This document shows positions 25,750 through 36,533 of a stretch of DNA of 40,508 bases, piece after piece. Every line of letters starts with the position of its first letter. Position 1 is the first letter of the stretch. The stretch is from Alteromonas mediterranea DE (GTDB taxonomy: Bacteria; Pseudomonadota; Gammaproteobacteria; Enterobacterales; Alteromonadaceae). Where the stretch lies: assembly GCF_000020585.3 (NCBI RefSeq), contig NC_011138.3:2666878-2707385 (forward strand). Direction: 5' to 3'. The notes under the pieces are model-generated. The model made no database searches, was not told the DNA's origin, and was given only the letters and a program-made list of their open reading frames with translations. Position numbers and translations under genes: made by a program.

Positions 25750-27819
25750 TTAAGATCTAGCCCAATAGCGAATACCACGCAGTGTTTTAATAAATTCGTC
25801 TGCCGACTTTTGTTTAAGGTCCACAAAACCTTCGTCTATCATGCTATCTAAGCCAACGGCCTTGATAAGTGGCATTGCGGCATCTGTGTAGCCGATAAAC
25901 TTGTTGTGAGCAAACGCATCAGAAACAAAATCTTTTGCTTCAGGCTTGCCCGCTAACTTTTCGGCTCCCGACTGCGACATTAGTAACAGCACCGCATCGT
26001 ATAATACTGATGGCCCACCATCGACCTTCTGCTGTGCATCTACTTTTTTACCCTTATCACAAGTAACGCCGCCAATTTGAGGCGCAACAACCTCGTACAT
26101 AGCGCCTTCATTATCTAAAGCAGTTTTTACTTTCCCAAGCAATTCACCGTCAAGGTCATCACTCACTAAAATACCCAGCTTTCTGCCTTTAAACGTATCC
26201 GGCGCATTTTTTAAGATACTTAACGCATCAGACTCAACGAGGTCTTCTCTAGTTTCCATTGCAGCCTCTGCTGGCTCTGGCATCTCTGAGAAGCCCAGCG
26301 CTTCACCCACGGCTTTCGCAAGGTCTTTATCTACATTTAATAGATGTGATACTACTCGCTCACGAATCGACAAACGCTCTACTTTGGATAGCTCAAAAGC
26401 GAATGCGTCGCGAATATGCTCTTTCTCGGTTTCAGTTTGGCTGATATAAAACTGACGAGCTTGGCTGTAATGGTCAGCGAAAGTTTCTGAGCGATGTCTA
26501 ACCTTTTCACCTGATACTTCTTCATTATGCGATTTAAATCCATGTGCTGGACACGCGCGCGGATTATTCTCATCGGCTTCCCAAGAGTTTGGCTCGTAAT
26601 TAGCACGACCTTTGGGGTTATGCATTGCCATATGGCCGTCTTGCTGGAAATGACGCATCGGGCATTTAGGCGCGTTAATGGGCAAGTGCGTAAAATTAGT
26701 ACTACCTAATCGTTTCAACTGAGTATCTAAATAAGAGAAATTACGCCCCTGTAGTAGTGGGTCGTTGGTAAAATCTATACCAGGTACAATGTTTTGTGTA
26801 CAAAATGCAACTTGCTCTGTTTCAGCGAAGAAGTTATCTACCACCTTATTAAGCACCATTTTACCTACAATTTTAACTGGTACTTGCTCTTCGGGTATAA
26901 GCTTGGTTGCGTCTAAAACATCGAATTCAAAATTATCTGCAAACTCTTGGTCGAAGACCTGCATACCTAACTCCCATTCTGGGAAGTCGCCAGCAAGTAT
27001 TGCATTCCAAAGGTCTCTTCTGTGGAAATCGGGATCTGCACCATTAATTTTCAGTGCTTCATTCCACACGACTGACTGCAAACCTTGTTTCGGTTTCCAA
27101 TGAAACTTCACATATTTCATTTCACCTTTGGCATTTATAAGCTTAAAGGTGTGTACACCAAAACCTTCCATGAAGCGGAATGAACGCGGAATAGCACGGT
27201 CTGACATCGCCCACATAAGCATGTGAACAGACTCTGGGCTTAAGCTTGTGAAGTCCCAAAAGTTATCGTGCGCGGTTTGCGCTTGTGGAAAACCTCGGTC
27301 AGGCTCTTGTTTAGCTGAGTGAATTAAATCTGGGAACTTGATAGCATCTTGAATAAAGAAGACGGGAATGTTATTGCCAACTAAATCCCAATTGCCCTCT
27401 TGAGTATAGAATTTAACAGCAAAACCTCGTACATCGCGCGCTAAATCTGGAGAACCCTGGTTGCCCGCTACGGTAGAGAATCTAGTGAATACCGGGGTCT
27501 TTTTACCTTTTTCCTGAAAAATTTCAGCACAGGTGATGTCAGATAGTGACTCGTACGTTTCAAAATATCCGTGGGCCCCGTACCCTCGAGCATGCACCAC
27601 GCGCTCGGGAATGCGCTCGTGATCAAAGTGAAATATTTTCTCACGCATCACGTGATCTTCTAGTGCTGAAGGCCCTCTTGCTCCAGCTTTTAGTGAATTC
27701 TGGTCATCGTGTACAGGACAACCCTGCGCGGTTGTCATTGTAGGGTAACCGTCGCCAGCCTTCTGATGTAATTCGCCGCCTTGTCCTTTATTTCCTTCAT
27801 ACTTGAATGATTCAGCCAT
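25750..27819 (-). CDS. katE: Large-subunit (clade 2, HPII-type) catalase
   Basis: This 689-residue haem enzyme disproportionates hydrogen peroxide. Catalytic His76 ([13 protein letters not shown]), Asn149 ([13 protein letters not shown]) and the proximal haem ligand Tyr363 ([14 protein letters not shown]) are all present, with [19 protein letters not shown] between. The extra C-terminal flavodoxin/DJ-1-like domain (about 545-689, starting [15 protein letters not shown]) marks the large-subunit clade, like E. coli KatE (753 residues). The start is preceded by AAGGAATAATC. It is monocistronic, with a strong terminator. The 279 bases upstream hold its promoter region and a perfect hairpin at 28050-28070. 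Confidence 0.95.
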   Translation of the reverse strand: MAESFKYEGNKGQGGELHQKAGDGYPTMTTAQGCPVHDDQNSLKAGARGPSALEDHVMREKIFHFDHERIPERVVHARGYGAHGYFETYESLSDITCAEIFQEKGKKTPVFTRFSTVAGNQGSPDLARDVRGFAVKFYTQEGNWDLVGNNIPVFFIQDAIKFPDLIHSAKQEPDRGFPQAQTAHDNFWDFTSLSPESVHMLMWAMSDRAIPRSFRFMEGFGVHTFKLINAKGEMKYVKFHWKPKQGLQSVVWNEALKINGADPDFHRRDLWNAILAGDFPEWELGMQVFDQEFADNFEFDVLDATKLIPEEQVPVKIVGKMVLNKVVDNFFAETEQVAFCTQNIVPGIDFTNDPLLQGRNFSYLDTQLKRLGSTNFTHLPINAPKCPMRHFQQDGHMAMHNPKGRANYEPNSWEADENNPRACPAHGFKSHNEEVSGEKVRHRSETFADHYSQARQFYISQTETEKEHIRDAFAFELSKVERLSIRERVVSHLLNVDKDLAKAVGEALGFSEMPEPAEAAMETREDLVESDALSILKNAPDTFKGRKLGILVSDDLDGELLGKVKTALDNEGAMYEVVAPQIGGVTCDKGKKVDAQQKVDGGPSVLYDAVLLLMSQSGAEKLAGKPEAKDFVSDAFAHNKFIGYTDAAMPLIKAVGLDSMIDEGFVDLKQKSADEFIKTLRGIRYWARS

Positions 27820-28049
27820 GATTATTCCTTGTGGTTAAAGTTTAAACACACATCAATGTTTAATGCTATTCGCCACTGTTACAGCAAGTTAGATTCCAAG
27901 TAAAATTCACATAAATTTCAACGCGTTAAATAATAAAGAATAGATTACCGGGGCATTCTTACAAAATTAGAAGAAAGAATTACAAATAAGACAAAGCGGT
28001 CAAGGGAGCGCGATGCCGCCTAAACCGCTTTTAGTGACGCGATAAGATA

Positions 28050-28070
28050 TAAGCCCTCTGAGAGGGCTTA
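28050..28070. repeat. Perfect 21-bp palindromic hairpin between catalase and an MDR-family gene
   Basis: TAAGCCCTCT-G-AGAGGGCTTA pairs perfectly over 10 bp around a single base. No T-run follows on either strand, so it is a weak terminator candidate for the minus-strand gene ending at 28099, or a protein-binding site upstream of katE. Confidence 0.4.
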
Positions 28071-28098
28071 GTGAGTGCCAATAGTGATTAAATGCGCC

Positions 28099-29115
28099 TT
28101 AAAATCCTTCTAATACCAATTTGCCTATTGCGCGCCCTTCTTCAAGTATTCTATGGGCCGCAATAAGGTTTTGTGCCGTAATCTTACCTAAGTGCTTGCC
28201 TACCGTGGTTTTTATTTTGCCTTCGTCAATTAGTGTAGCAACATGCGTTAGCAACCGACTCTGCTCAACCATATCTTCGGTTTCAAACATTGAACGGGTA
28301 AACATAAATTCCCAATGTAACGATAGACTCTTTTGTTTTAACTTTGCTACGTCCAAGCTTTCTGGGTCGTCAATTAACGCCAGTTTACCTTTCGGTTTCA
28401 TCACCTCAACATACTCGTCAATGTATTGATGCGTGTTGTTTAAACTGGCTACGTGGGTCACCTCACCAATGTTGAGCGACTTAATTTGCTCGGCCAAAGG
28501 TTTACTGTGATCAACGACATAGTCTGCGCCGAGTTCTTGCACCCAGTTTTTAGAGCTTTCACGAGACGCCGTTGCTATTACCACTGCGCCGGTCAGGACT
28601 TTAAGCAGCTGCAGCATAATAGAGCCTACGCCACCGGCAGCGCCTACTACCAACACAACTTCATCGCTTTTCTCACTTTGCTGCTTCAGCGCCAAGTGAT
28701 CAAATAGTAGCTCATAAGCTGTGATGGTGGTTAAAGGAAGCGCTGCCGCTTCGCTATCAGAAAGGGAACTCGGCGCCTTACCTACAATGCGCTCGTCAAC
28801 CAACTGGAATTCTGCATTAGAGCCCGCCCGCGTTAGGTCTCCGGCATAATACACCTTATCACCTACCGCAAACTGGGTTACATCAGCGCCAATTTCTGCG
28901 ACTTCACCTACCGCATCCCAGCCTAAAATTTTAGGATCGCCACCCTCAGGGTTTACTCGTTGACGAATTTTGTAATCTACAGGGTTTACCGCTATCGCAT
29001 TTATTTTTACCAATAAGTCTCTACCCGACGCGCTGGGCTTGTCTACGTCTAAATCTATTAGTGCATTAGGTTCGTTAATGTCTAGTGAGTGGGTATAACC
29101 AATAGCTTTCATCAT
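28099..29115 (-). CDS. Zinc-type alcohol dehydrogenase-like (MDR family) oxidoreductase
   Basis: This is a 338-residue protein from the ATG at 29115, chosen because AAGGAG lies 6 bases upstream; the open frame extends to 29586 but that part overlaps the divergent regulator and is not protein-like. N-terminal GroES-like domain: MKAIGYTHSLDINEPNALID, NAVDY-type NPVDYKIRQR, ILGWDAVGEV. Rossmann motif VVGAAGGVGSIMLQLLK at about 158-174. Structural-zinc cysteines are absent, so it is a zinc-free NAD(P)H quinone- or enone-reductase-type member (ZADH/YogA-like). The divergent LysR gene next to it is its likely regulator. The substrate cannot be predicted. Confidence 0.9.
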   Translation of the reverse strand: MMKAIGYTHSLDINEPNALIDLDVDKPSASGRDLLVKINAIAVNPVDYKIRQRVNPEGGDPKILGWDAVGEVAEIGADVTQFAVGDKVYYAGDLTRAGSNAEFQLVDERIVGKAPSSLSDSEAAALPLTTITAYELLFDHLALKQQSEKSDEVVLVVGAAGGVGSIMLQLLKVLTGAVVIATASRESSKNWVQELGADYVVDHSKPLAEQIKSLNIGEVTHVASLNNTHQYIDEYVEVMKPKGKLALIDDPESLDVAKLKQKSLSLHWEFMFTRSMFETEDMVEQSRLLTHVATLIDEGKIKTTVGKHLGKITAQNLIAAHRILEEGRAIGKLVLEGF

Positions 29116-29212
29116 TCGTTTCTCCTTTTGAGTAATATTCTCATCATACTCTTGATTAAATTTCGATAAACAGCACAATATAAGAAACATTATCAAATGG
29201 TTTTTGAAAATC

Positions 29213-30121
29213 ATGTTGCTCGATGACTTGAACGTTGTGATAAAAGTAGCCGAATTTAGAAACATTACCGCTGCAGCTACCCACCTAAATATGCGTACGG
29301 CTACGGCGAGTGCAGCTGTTAAACGGGTAGAACAAGCGGTTGGTGCTGAGTTGTTTGTACGCACCACCCGATCACTTAGGCTTTCTTCTGCTGGTGAGCG
29401 CTTCTTGCCAACGTGTGAACAAGCCATGTCGATGCTAAAAAACGCCAAACAAAACTTAAAAGGTGAAACTGGCGTTATTGAGGGCGAATTACGGCTAGGT
29501 TTATCCTCTGACTTAGGCCGTAACGTCATTGCACCATGGCTTGATGATTTCATGAATGAGCATGAGAAAATAAGCGTAAAACTCAATTTGAACGACAGTA
29601 ATATCGACTTCTATCGCGACCCAATTGACTTAGCTTTACGTTATGGCTCGCCTGATGATGCAAGCGTTTACGGGTTTAAGATATGTGATGTACCACGCTT
29701 ACTTGTTGCTTCGCCCTCTTATATCAGCACCTATGGTGCCCCTGAACAATTTGAAGATTTACAAGCTCACAATGGGCTGTTTTATCAACTGCACGATAAA
29801 GTGTATAACGAATGGGAATTCGTGCACGAGGGTAAACCGTTAAAGATAAAAATGCAGGGCAACAGAACGGCGAACGACGGTGAAATGGTTAGAAGGTGGG
29901 CTGTCGCAGGTAAAGGGGTAGCTGTTAAATCAAGCTTAGACGCCTGTGATGACATTCTAAATGGACGTCTTATTACGTTATTGTCAGACTACCAACCGAA
30001 ACCCACGCAACTTTGGCTAATTTGCCCGAGCCGCCAGTCTATTACACCAGCGGTTAGGCTGTTAAGAGACATGTTAAAAACGCGCTGCGCTGAATGTTTA
30101 GCGCAGCTAGCTCATTTCTGA
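29213..30121 (+). CDS. LysR-family transcriptional regulator
   Basis: This is a 302-residue regulator from the ATG at 29213; a TTG at 29204 in the same frame is possible, and neither has a clear ribosome site. The N-terminal helix-turn-helix (about 1-60) reads LNVVIKVAEFRNITAAATHL...RTATASAAVKRVEQAVGAELFVRTTRSLRLS. A LysR substrate-binding domain follows (about 85-295, with EGELRLGLSSDLGRNVIAPWL and AVKSSLDACDDI). It is divergent from the MDR oxidoreductase with 97 bases between the starts, the classic arrangement for a regulator and its target. The effector is unknown. Confidence 0.92.
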   Translation: MLLDDLNVVIKVAEFRNITAAATHLNMRTATASAAVKRVEQAVGAELFVRTTRSLRLSSAGERFLPTCEQAMSMLKNAKQNLKGETGVIEGELRLGLSSDLGRNVIAPWLDDFMNEHEKISVKLNLNDSNIDFYRDPIDLALRYGSPDDASVYGFKICDVPRLLVASPSYISTYGAPEQFEDLQAHNGLFYQLHDKVYNEWEFVHEGKPLKIKMQGNRTANDGEMVRRWAVAGKGVAVKSSLDACDDILNGRLITLLSDYQPKPTQLWLICPSRQSITPAVRLLRDMLKTRCAECLAQLAHF

Positions 30122-30186
30122 GCCTCCAATTTTTATTGCATCGCTTTTATGGTGGCTCAGAAAAAAGAATGGCTCACTGATTTCGA

Positions 30187-31782
30187 CTATCGCTTGTATT
30201 CAGCAGGTTCACCTTTGCTCGGCGTGCTTGCTTTAATGAATTCACGTAAATCTTGGTTAGACTGTTTTAAGTCATCGCGACGCAGGTACATCATGTGCCC
30301 ACTGCGATACCCTTTAAAGCTTAAACGGTCTTTTAAGGTCCCACTTTGATCTAGCTGCCACATGGTGTATTTAGCATCGAAGTAATTCGTTGCACCATCG
30401 TAATAACCTGCTTGAATCATTACATTTAAATAGGGATTTTGCGCCATCGCCAATCGCAAATTCTGCCCCGTTTGGTTGTTACTTCTATCCCACGGATGCA
30501 CGTTTCCGAACATGTTGTATTTCATGTCGGTTTTGTAATTTAACTCTTCACGCAAATAGTAATTAATAGCAGGTGTGAAGGAATGCAGCCATGACGTTAG
30601 CTCTGCCCAGTAATCAGGGCGGTCACCGCTTTGCTTCGCGTCTATACCCAAATAACGGCTATCCAATCTGCCTAAGGTCTTCCCTTCATCTCGTAATAAA
30701 TCTTTCCAGAAAAAAGCGGTGCTTACATCTAGGTTATTTTGAGCAATAGACGCCTCACTTAAACCAGAATAGCGCGCCATTTGATTTAGCACCTCATGCT
30801 TTTCTTTATCGCCGATAAACCCACCTTTAGCCAGCGCCGGAATAAGCGTGTTGATAGTGAAATCTTCGACTTCGGGTAAGAGTTCAGTTAAGTCTTTATT
30901 TTGTAGTTCTGGGTCTAGCTTATTGTGATACCACGCGGCAGCCGCAAAATAAGGTAGTCGGTTGGCGGCTTTTACTGGACCGTTACGCTCAATACCTATA
31001 TCGGTTGGCGATACCAACACGACACCGTTTAGATACATCCACTGTCGGTTTTGAAGCTCTAATGCAAGACCCGAAACCCGAGTTGTACCGTAGCTTTCAC
31101 CGATAAGGTATTTCGGGGAGCGCCAGCGATTGTTGCGTGTTACAAAGGTATTCACCCAATCTGCTAAATAGCTAATATCTGCACTTACCCCAAAGAACAT
31201 TTTTTGTTGCTCATCTTGCGATGGCATTGAACCGTCTGCTTTAGGAAGCACACGGCTATAACCCGTGTTTACCGGGTTAACAAATACAATATCAGCCACG
31301 TCTAAAATCGAATATGGGTTGGTTTGAATGCCATAAGGCTGAACCGGGTAGCCTTCATCATCGATATTGAGAATACGCGGGCCGGTATACGCGACATGCA
31401 TCCACACAGAGGCGGAACCCGGGCCACCGTTAAATGAAATGATAAGCGGGCGCTCGGTATTCTCTTTTACGTCCGTTCGCTGATAGTAAGTATAGAACAA
31501 GGTCGCAACCGCTTCGTCTTTTGTGTTCCAAACCGGTTGCGTACCTGTGGTAGCGCTGTATTTCACGCGCTTACCCGAAATTTTTGTTTCATGCTCAGTT
31601 ACCACGCTACTGTCTATTTCAACTGAACGAGCATGCGTTACGGGGCCTTCATCTTTCGCGGTAGCAACACCAGTTAAACTCGCGAAAACGAAAAGAGTAG
31701 CAGTAAACCATGAAACGGCTTTGCCTGACTTGGCACCTTTATGGTGTGATGCAGATAGCGTTGAGGGATATATTTTCATCAT
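30187..31782 (-). CDS. Secreted S10-family serine carboxypeptidase-like protein
   Basis: This 531-residue protein has an N-terminal signal peptide (hydrophobic core WFTATLFVFASLTGVATA, cleavage near Ala42). The peptidase S10 fold shows the oxyanion segment SFNGGPGSASVWMH (about 116-129), nucleophile Ser230 in GESYGT, the Asp region in QAGYYDGATNY and catalytic His in YRSGHMMYLR near the C-terminus. Family members remove C-terminal residues from peptides at acid pH and are less common in bacteria than in fungi and plants. Periplasmic or extracellular location is inferred from the signal. It stands alone; no partner gene is evident. Confidence 0.9.
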   Translation of the reverse strand: MMKIYPSTLSASHHKGAKSGKAVSWFTATLFVFASLTGVATAKDEGPVTHARSVEIDSSVVTEHETKISGKRVKYSATTGTQPVWNTKDEAVATLFYTYYQRTDVKENTERPLIISFNGGPGSASVWMHVAYTGPRILNIDDEGYPVQPYGIQTNPYSILDVADIVFVNPVNTGYSRVLPKADGSMPSQDEQQKMFFGVSADISYLADWVNTFVTRNNRWRSPKYLIGESYGTTRVSGLALELQNRQWMYLNGVVLVSPTDIGIERNGPVKAANRLPYFAAAAWYHNKLDPELQNKDLTELLPEVEDFTINTLIPALAKGGFIGDKEKHEVLNQMARYSGLSEASIAQNNLDVSTAFFWKDLLRDEGKTLGRLDSRYLGIDAKQSGDRPDYWAELTSWLHSFTPAINYYLREELNYKTDMKYNMFGNVHPWDRSNNQTGQNLRLAMAQNPYLNVMIQAGYYDGATNYFDAKYTMWQLDQSGTLKDRLSFKGYRSGHMMYLRRDDLKQSNQDLREFIKASTPSKGEPAEYKR

Positions 31783-31958
31783 TATTTTTTATCTGTCTTT
31801 TATCGTGTACTTTTAGTTAAGTAATCGTTGATGTATACCTCAGTTTGCAAGCTTTGAGGTATCATCTGCTGATAACACTATATAGCGGTTAATAATACAG
31901 CTTTGTAATCAACGATAAATCGCCGAATTTCGTCGATACTCTTCGTAATCTAGCTTAC

Positions 31959-32564
31959 CTACTTAAATTGAGGCGCAGATTTATTTTCTGGCCCCTCATT
32001 TTCAATATGCGCAATGAGCTCTGGAAAAAATGCTAAAAACAGCTGCTCTATCTCTTCTTGATGCTCACTGATATCGTCAACGCTTTTATGAAATGTATTG
32101 GCAAAGCGAATGCGTTTAGCCACTACGGAGATAGCTTTCGCAATCCCATCTTCTCTCGCGTAATCCTCAAACCAATCGTGAGTGATCATGTGCCCTATGC
32201 TTAACTGCATAGTTCTTGGCATACTAGGTAGGCGCTTTTCTAATAATGCAAAACTTTGCTCCCGAAAATCATCAAAACCTTGTGGTGTAAATGTAGCCCA
32301 GTGTTTGATAAGTAAATGATCGAAATAGATATCCAGCGCTACAGGCGCAAAGCGCCTGCGACTTTTATGAAATAATGTTTTCGCCGCTAGTACGGTTTCG
32401 TGCCTATCGGTAAATCTATCAACTTCGTAGTGATTTTTAAGGCCTAGCCGTACTGCATTTCCAAACGTGTTGATATCAACGCCCCTTCTAAAATCTCCCA
32501 ACAAGTTACCAAAATGAGAGTCGGCAGTGGGGCGAGCAAGAAAGAGATGGGCAAGATAATTCAT
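31959..32564 (-). CDS. acpH: Acyl carrier protein phosphodiesterase
   Basis: This is a 201-residue protein from the ATG at 32564. The frame is open to 32615, but MNYLAHLFLA matches the usual AcpH N-terminus MNFLAHLHLA. HD-domain-like conserved elements are GNLLGDFRRGVD, GLKNHYEVDRFTDRH, ALDIYFDHLLIKHW and MITHDWFEDY. It hydrolyses the 4'-phosphopantetheine from holo-ACP, turning over the prosthetic group. It is divergent from miaE, and the gap between them shows no further gene. Confidence 0.92.
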   Translation of the reverse strand: MNYLAHLFLARPTADSHFGNLLGDFRRGVDINTFGNAVRLGLKNHYEVDRFTDRHETVLAAKTLFHKSRRRFAPVALDIYFDHLLIKHWATFTPQGFDDFREQSFALLEKRLPSMPRTMQLSIGHMITHDWFEDYAREDGIAKAISVVAKRIRFANTFHKSVDDISEHQEEIEQLFLAFFPELIAHIENEGPENKSAPQFK

Positions 32565-32730
32565 TTTGTAATTTAAAGGCCTCGATTTTAAGTTGTAAGG
32601 GCTTGTGGGTATCAAGTAAAATTAGCATTCATTTAGACGCCTTGAACATAGGTTTGCCGAAACGAATCACGGCAGTATGCCAAATTCATAAGTATCTGAA
32701 AATCTGTAGCACTTTAAACCGAGCTCCCAC

Positions 32731-33513
32731 ATGTCTGTAATTTCTCCTTCTGAAGTAACGTCTCTTCTTTCACCCGTCAATGCGTTTTTACATTGCGAGA
32801 CCCCGCAGTCGTGGATAAATGAAGCACAAAAAGAAGAAAACTTACGGGTTATTCTTACTGATCACTTAATTTGTGAGCTTAAAGCGGCACAATCGGCCAT
32901 GTACCTGTTACGCCGCTATGTGGCCGACGAGGAAACCAGTAAAGTACTACTGGGGTGGCTTAAGCCTTATGAAGATTTCACGTATCGCCATGAAGGCGAT
33001 TGGCAATCCCTAAACACTAAGCACCTTTCAAAAAGTGTGTTCAATGTAGAAGGCCTCGACCCGTTCAAAAAAGACATGCTCGATAAAATGGTAATGCTGA
33101 TAAAAGAAGAGCTACATCATTTTTATCAAGTGCTAGAAATTATGCACGAGCTAGGTTTCGAATATAAATCGGTGACATCTAGCCGTTATGCCAACGGCTT
33201 ACTCCGTCACGTACGCACTTACGAACCAGAAAAACTTGTCGACAAGCTCATTTGTGGTGCCTATATCGAAGCGCGCTCATGCGAGCGTTTTGCCAAGCTA
33301 GCCCCGCATGTTTCCGAAGACTTAGGTAAGTTTTATGTGTCACTGCTGCGCTCAGAGGCACGCCATTTCGAAGATTATTTAACCTTAGCCAGTCAGATAT
33401 CTAAAACCGACATCAGCGAGCGCATTAACCACTTTGGCAGCGTAGAAAAATCATTGATTGAAAGCGACGATAATGAACTGCGCTTCCATTCAGGTGCACC
33501 AGACTTTACTTAA
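32731..33513 (+). CDS. miaE: tRNA-(ms2io6A)-hydroxylase MiaE
   Basis: This 260-residue ferritin-like non-haem diiron monooxygenase hydroxylates the isopentenyl group of ms2i6A37 in tRNA. Iron ligands are visible in CELKAAQSAM (Glu), KEELHHFYQVLE (Glu and His), EARSCERFAKL (Glu) and RSEARHFEDYL (Glu and His). This gives the two helix pairs of the diiron site. Length fits the Salmonella enzyme (270). The presence of miaE implies a miaA-miaB pathway elsewhere in the genome. It is monocistronic. Confidence 0.95.
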   Translation: MSVISPSEVTSLLSPVNAFLHCETPQSWINEAQKEENLRVILTDHLICELKAAQSAMYLLRRYVADEETSKVLLGWLKPYEDFTYRHEGDWQSLNTKHLSKSVFNVEGLDPFKKDMLDKMVMLIKEELHHFYQVLEIMHELGFEYKSVTSSRYANGLLRHVRTYEPEKLVDKLICGAYIEARSCERFAKLAPHVSEDLGKFYVSLLRSEARHFEDYLTLASQISKTDISERINHFGSVEKSLIESDDNELRFHSGAPDFT

Positions 33514-33719
33514 CAGGCTTGCCTCGTTCATAAATCAACCAATTTATATTGACGGCTTTGCGTTTCTGCTGCACACTCGATTTGTAAATGTATTGTTAAT
33601 GGCAGTTTTTTAGCGCTTTGCGCTGTGTCCGTGAGTATTCGAATTTACGGCTTATTCGTGTGTTTCACTGCCTCACAACAATATTCTTAAAATAACGTTG
33701 GTGAACAAGGCAGGACTTT

Positions 33720-34319
33720 ATGATTTTGAATCATTTAATTGGTATTTACACTCATCCCAGAGAAGAGTGGCAAACCATTGATACCAAGCACGAAACCTAT
33801 TTCTACGCGCTTACCCATATTGCTTTTATAGCGCTCATTCCTTCACTCGTTGCTTACTATTCAAGTGCTCACACCGGTTGGAGCATTGGAGCTGGCGACG
33901 TAATAAGACTAAGCGAAAATACCGCTATTATGATGGGTATAGGCATGTACTTCGGCTTAATTGGCGGTGTAGTCGCCCTAGCCGTCCTCATTCATGAGTT
34001 AGCGAAAGCATTTGACGCTACGCCAACTTATACCCAATCTTTAGAGCTTGCCGCGTATACCGCAACGCCACTTTTCATGGTGGGTTTTGCCGGTCTTTAC
34101 CCCGAGCTATGGGTTGTGATGACAGCATTATTAGTAGGCATCAGCTATTCGGTGTACCTACTGTATTCAGGCGTTCCCATTTTGATGCACATGCCAGAGG
34201 ACAAAGGGTTTATTTATTCAAGCTCGGTGGTAACTTGTGGTTTAGTGCTGCTTGTTATTCTTATGACAGGGTCAGTTCTGCTGTGGGGCGTAACTGGCGG
34301 GCCAGTATTTGTTCACTAA
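33720..34319 (+). CDS. Yip1-family inner-membrane protein
   Basis: This 199-residue protein has a short cytosolic N-terminus (LNHLIGIYTHPREEWQTID) and about five hydrophobic segments (about 29-46, 67-92, 116-128, 131-150 and 165-191). The THP..EW.TI opening followed by such a bundle is that of bacterial Yip1/DUF1282 proteins, whose function is not established. It follows miaE by 206 bases on the same strand, with its own terminator. Confidence 0.85.
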   Translation: MILNHLIGIYTHPREEWQTIDTKHETYFYALTHIAFIALIPSLVAYYSSAHTGWSIGAGDVIRLSENTAIMMGIGMYFGLIGGVVALAVLIHELAKAFDATPTYTQSLELAAYTATPLFMVGFAGLYPELWVVMTALLVGISYSVYLLYSGVPILMHMPEDKGFIYSSSVVTCGLVLLVILMTGSVLLWGVTGGPVFVH

Positions 34320-34328
34320 TACCTGTAA

Positions 34329-34355
34329 AAAAGCCGCTTCTTAAAGCGGCTTTTC
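34329..34355 (+). terminator. Terminator shared by the Yip1 gene and purF
   Basis: AAGCCGCTT (34331-34339) pairs with AAGCGGCTT (34344-34352). It is flanked by A-rich sequence on the left and TTTTCTTT on the right, so it can end transcription from both converging genes. Confidence 0.8.
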
Positions 34356-34378
34356 TTTATTAGGCATATCAACTGTAA

Positions 34379-35902
34379 TTAGTCTGCTGCGTCAATGTTG
34401 TGTACATCAAGATTACTTAGCTCAGCCTGAACAACAGGCGCATTTCGCGACTGCTCCCCGCGCGACATGTCGATGCGCTCAAGGTACTCTTGGTCAATGT
34501 CGGCAGTGATGTAGTTGCCATCAAAAACAGACGTTTCAAAGCGTTGTATTGATTCATTTTCTTCACGAACTGCTTCAACCAAGTCAGAAATGTCTTGGAA
34601 AATGAGCCCATCCGCCTGAATAAGCTCGGCAATTTGATCGATTTCACGGCCGTAGGCAATAAGTTCGTTAGCCGAAGGCATATCGATACCGTATACGTTC
34701 GGGAAGCGAATTTCTGGTGCAGCTGATGCGAAGTACACTTTCTTCGCGCCAGATTCTCTGGCCATTTCAATAATTTGCCCTGATGTTGTGCCACGAACGA
34801 TAGAGTCATCGACAAGTAATACGCTTTTGCCTTTAAATTCAGATGAAATGGCGTTCAGCTTACGGCGTACTGATTTCTTACGCATGGTTTGGCCAGGCAT
34901 AATAAATGTACGCCCTATATAGCGGTTTTTAACAAAGCCTTGGCGATACGGCAGCTCTAGTGTATTCGCAATTTGAAGCGCGACGTCCATGGATGTTTCA
35001 GGAATAGGAATAACCACGTCGATATCGAGGTCAGCCCACTCACGTTTTATTTTCTCACCAAGTTTACGACCCATGTTTACACGTGACGCATAAACTGAGA
35101 TACCGTCAATAAAGCTATCTGGACGTGCAAAGTAAACAAACTCAAAGATACAAGGTGAAGTGACTGGGTTTTCAGCACACTGTCTGGTGTGTAGCTGACC
35201 TTCTTCGGTAATAAATACCGCTTCACCCGGCATAACGTCACGTACAAACTGAAAGCCTACCGCATCAAGTGCAACGCTTTCAGAGGCGACCATCCATTCT
35301 TCACCCAGTTCGCTCATACGCTTGCCCAGCGCTAATGGGCGAATACCGTGCGGGTCGCGAAACGCCACAATACCTTGACCAATAATGGCAGCCACTACGG
35401 CATAGGCACCACGTATTTTCTTATGAACTTTAGTTACCACTTCAAATATGTGTTCAGCACTTACGCTTAAACCCGCTACCTGCTGAAGCTCATGAGCAAG
35501 AATGTTTAGTAGAAGCTCTGAATCTGAGGTGGTATTGATATGGCGACGAGCAATGCGGAAAACTTCTTCTTGAAGCTCATGGGCGTTAGTAAGGTTACCG
35601 TTATGCGCAAAGGCAATACCAAACGGCGAGTTCACATAAAACGGCTGGGCTTCAGCTGAACTTGATGTACCGGCAGTTGGGTAGCGTACATGACCAATTC
35701 CCATATTGCCCGATAGCCTTTTCATATGACGCGTATGAAAAACATCCCGAACCAAGCCATTTGCCTTACGCAAATTAAACATATTTTGGTCGATAGTCAT
35801 TATGCCTGCGGCATCCTGTCCACGGTGCTGAATAACCGTTAGACCGTCGTACAGTGACTGAGCTACGGGCGTTTTACCAACTATTCCGACTATACCACAC
35901 AT
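34379..35902 (-). CDS. purF: Amidophosphoribosyltransferase
   Basis: This 507-residue cytosolic enzyme makes 5-phosphoribosylamine from PRPP and glutamine, the first step of purine synthesis. The N-terminal glutamine amidotransferase domain has nucleophile Cys2 (MCGIVGIVG), HVRYPTAG and FAHNGNL. The phosphoribosyltransferase domain has the PRPP loop [17 protein letters not shown]. Length matches E. coli PurF (505). It is the last gene of the accD-folC-dedD-cvpA-purF cluster, 45 bases after cvpA, and is often controlled by PurR; no clear PurR site was found here. Confidence 0.97.
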   Translation of the reverse strand: MCGIVGIVGKTPVAQSLYDGLTVIQHRGQDAAGIMTIDQNMFNLRKANGLVRDVFHTRHMKRLSGNMGIGHVRYPTAGTSSSAEAQPFYVNSPFGIAFAHNGNLTNAHELQEEVFRIARRHINTTSDSELLLNILAHELQQVAGLSVSAEHIFEVVTKVHKKIRGAYAVVAAIIGQGIVAFRDPHGIRPLALGKRMSELGEEWMVASESVALDAVGFQFVRDVMPGEAVFITEEGQLHTRQCAENPVTSPCIFEFVYFARPDSFIDGISVYASRVNMGRKLGEKIKREWADLDIDVVIPIPETSMDVALQIANTLELPYRQGFVKNRYIGRTFIMPGQTMRKKSVRRKLNAISSEFKGKSVLLVDDSIVRGTTSGQIIEMARESGAKKVYFASAAPEIRFPNVYGIDMPSANELIAYGREIDQIAELIQADGLIFQDISDLVEAVREENESIQRFETSVFDGNYITADIDQEYLERIDMSRGEQSRNAPVVQAELSNLDVHNIDAAD

Positions 35903-35947
35903 GTGCGTTACCTATTTCAAGCGGGATTTAAAAACTGGAGGAGTCTT

Positions 35948-36403
35948 TCACATAACTGAAAACCACTCAATAATGACACCAAACTCTGGGATGAGTACCG
36001 ACGCTTGCCACCACGCTGCAGTGGCTGCACTAGTAAAGGTATCCATGAAAAAGAGCAATGCGCTAACAATAAGCACGCCACGCAATGCGCCAAAAACTAT
36101 ACCTAGGGCTCTGTCTGTACCAGACAGCCCGGTGGCCAGTACCAGCTGGCTAATTACATAATTGATCATACCGCCCAAAATGAGCGTTGCGACAAATAGC
36201 GCGGCAATGGCAGCGCCATTTTTTAGATACGGATCGTCAATGGCCGTGAAGTAAACGGCGAGGTCAGCGTAGAAATTGCTTGAAATAAAGAGTGCAGCAA
36301 ACCATACCACTAATGAGATGGCTTCTTTAACAAACCCTCTAATAAGGCTTATTAAGGTAGATACCGCAATGATACCCAGTATGGAAAAGTCTACCCAGTT
36401 CAT
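35948..36403 (-). CDS. cvpA: CvpA family inner-membrane protein
   Basis: This 151-residue membrane protein has about four hydrophobic segments. [28 protein letters not shown] at the start and [17 protein letters not shown] later are typical of CvpA (E. coli 162 residues). CvpA is needed for colicin V export and envelope homeostasis in E. coli; its molecular role is unclear. It lies immediately upstream of purF, the conserved pairing. Confidence 0.93.
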   Translation of the reverse strand: MNWVDFSILGIIAVSTLISLIRGFVKEAISLVVWFAALFISSNFYADLAVYFTAIDDPYLKNGAAIAALFVATLILGGMINYVISQLVLATGLSGTDRALGIVFGALRGVLIVSALLFFMDTFTSAATAAWWQASVLIPEFGVIIEWFSVM

Positions 36404-36533
36404 CGTCTCTTTATTGCGTTGATGTTGCTTTCAGTTGTGAAGCAACGAGCCTTTGGCGAGATGGCGCGCATTCTAACAGAAGATAGAAATATTACTAGTC
36501 TGTAATGCTAATCGTCACACTAAAGCTAAGGAG

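Noticed and set aside
25229..25753. A 174-residue plus-strand frame after the AcuI-like gene
   Set aside because: It runs antisense through the group II intron ribozyme and the catalase terminator, has unnatural composition and no ribosome site.
28099..29586. A 495-residue frame suggesting an N-terminal extension of the MDR oxidoreductase
   Set aside because: The first 157 residues overlap the divergent LysR gene and its promoter and are not protein-like, while AAGGAG precedes the ATG at 29115 and MKAIGY is a standard start.
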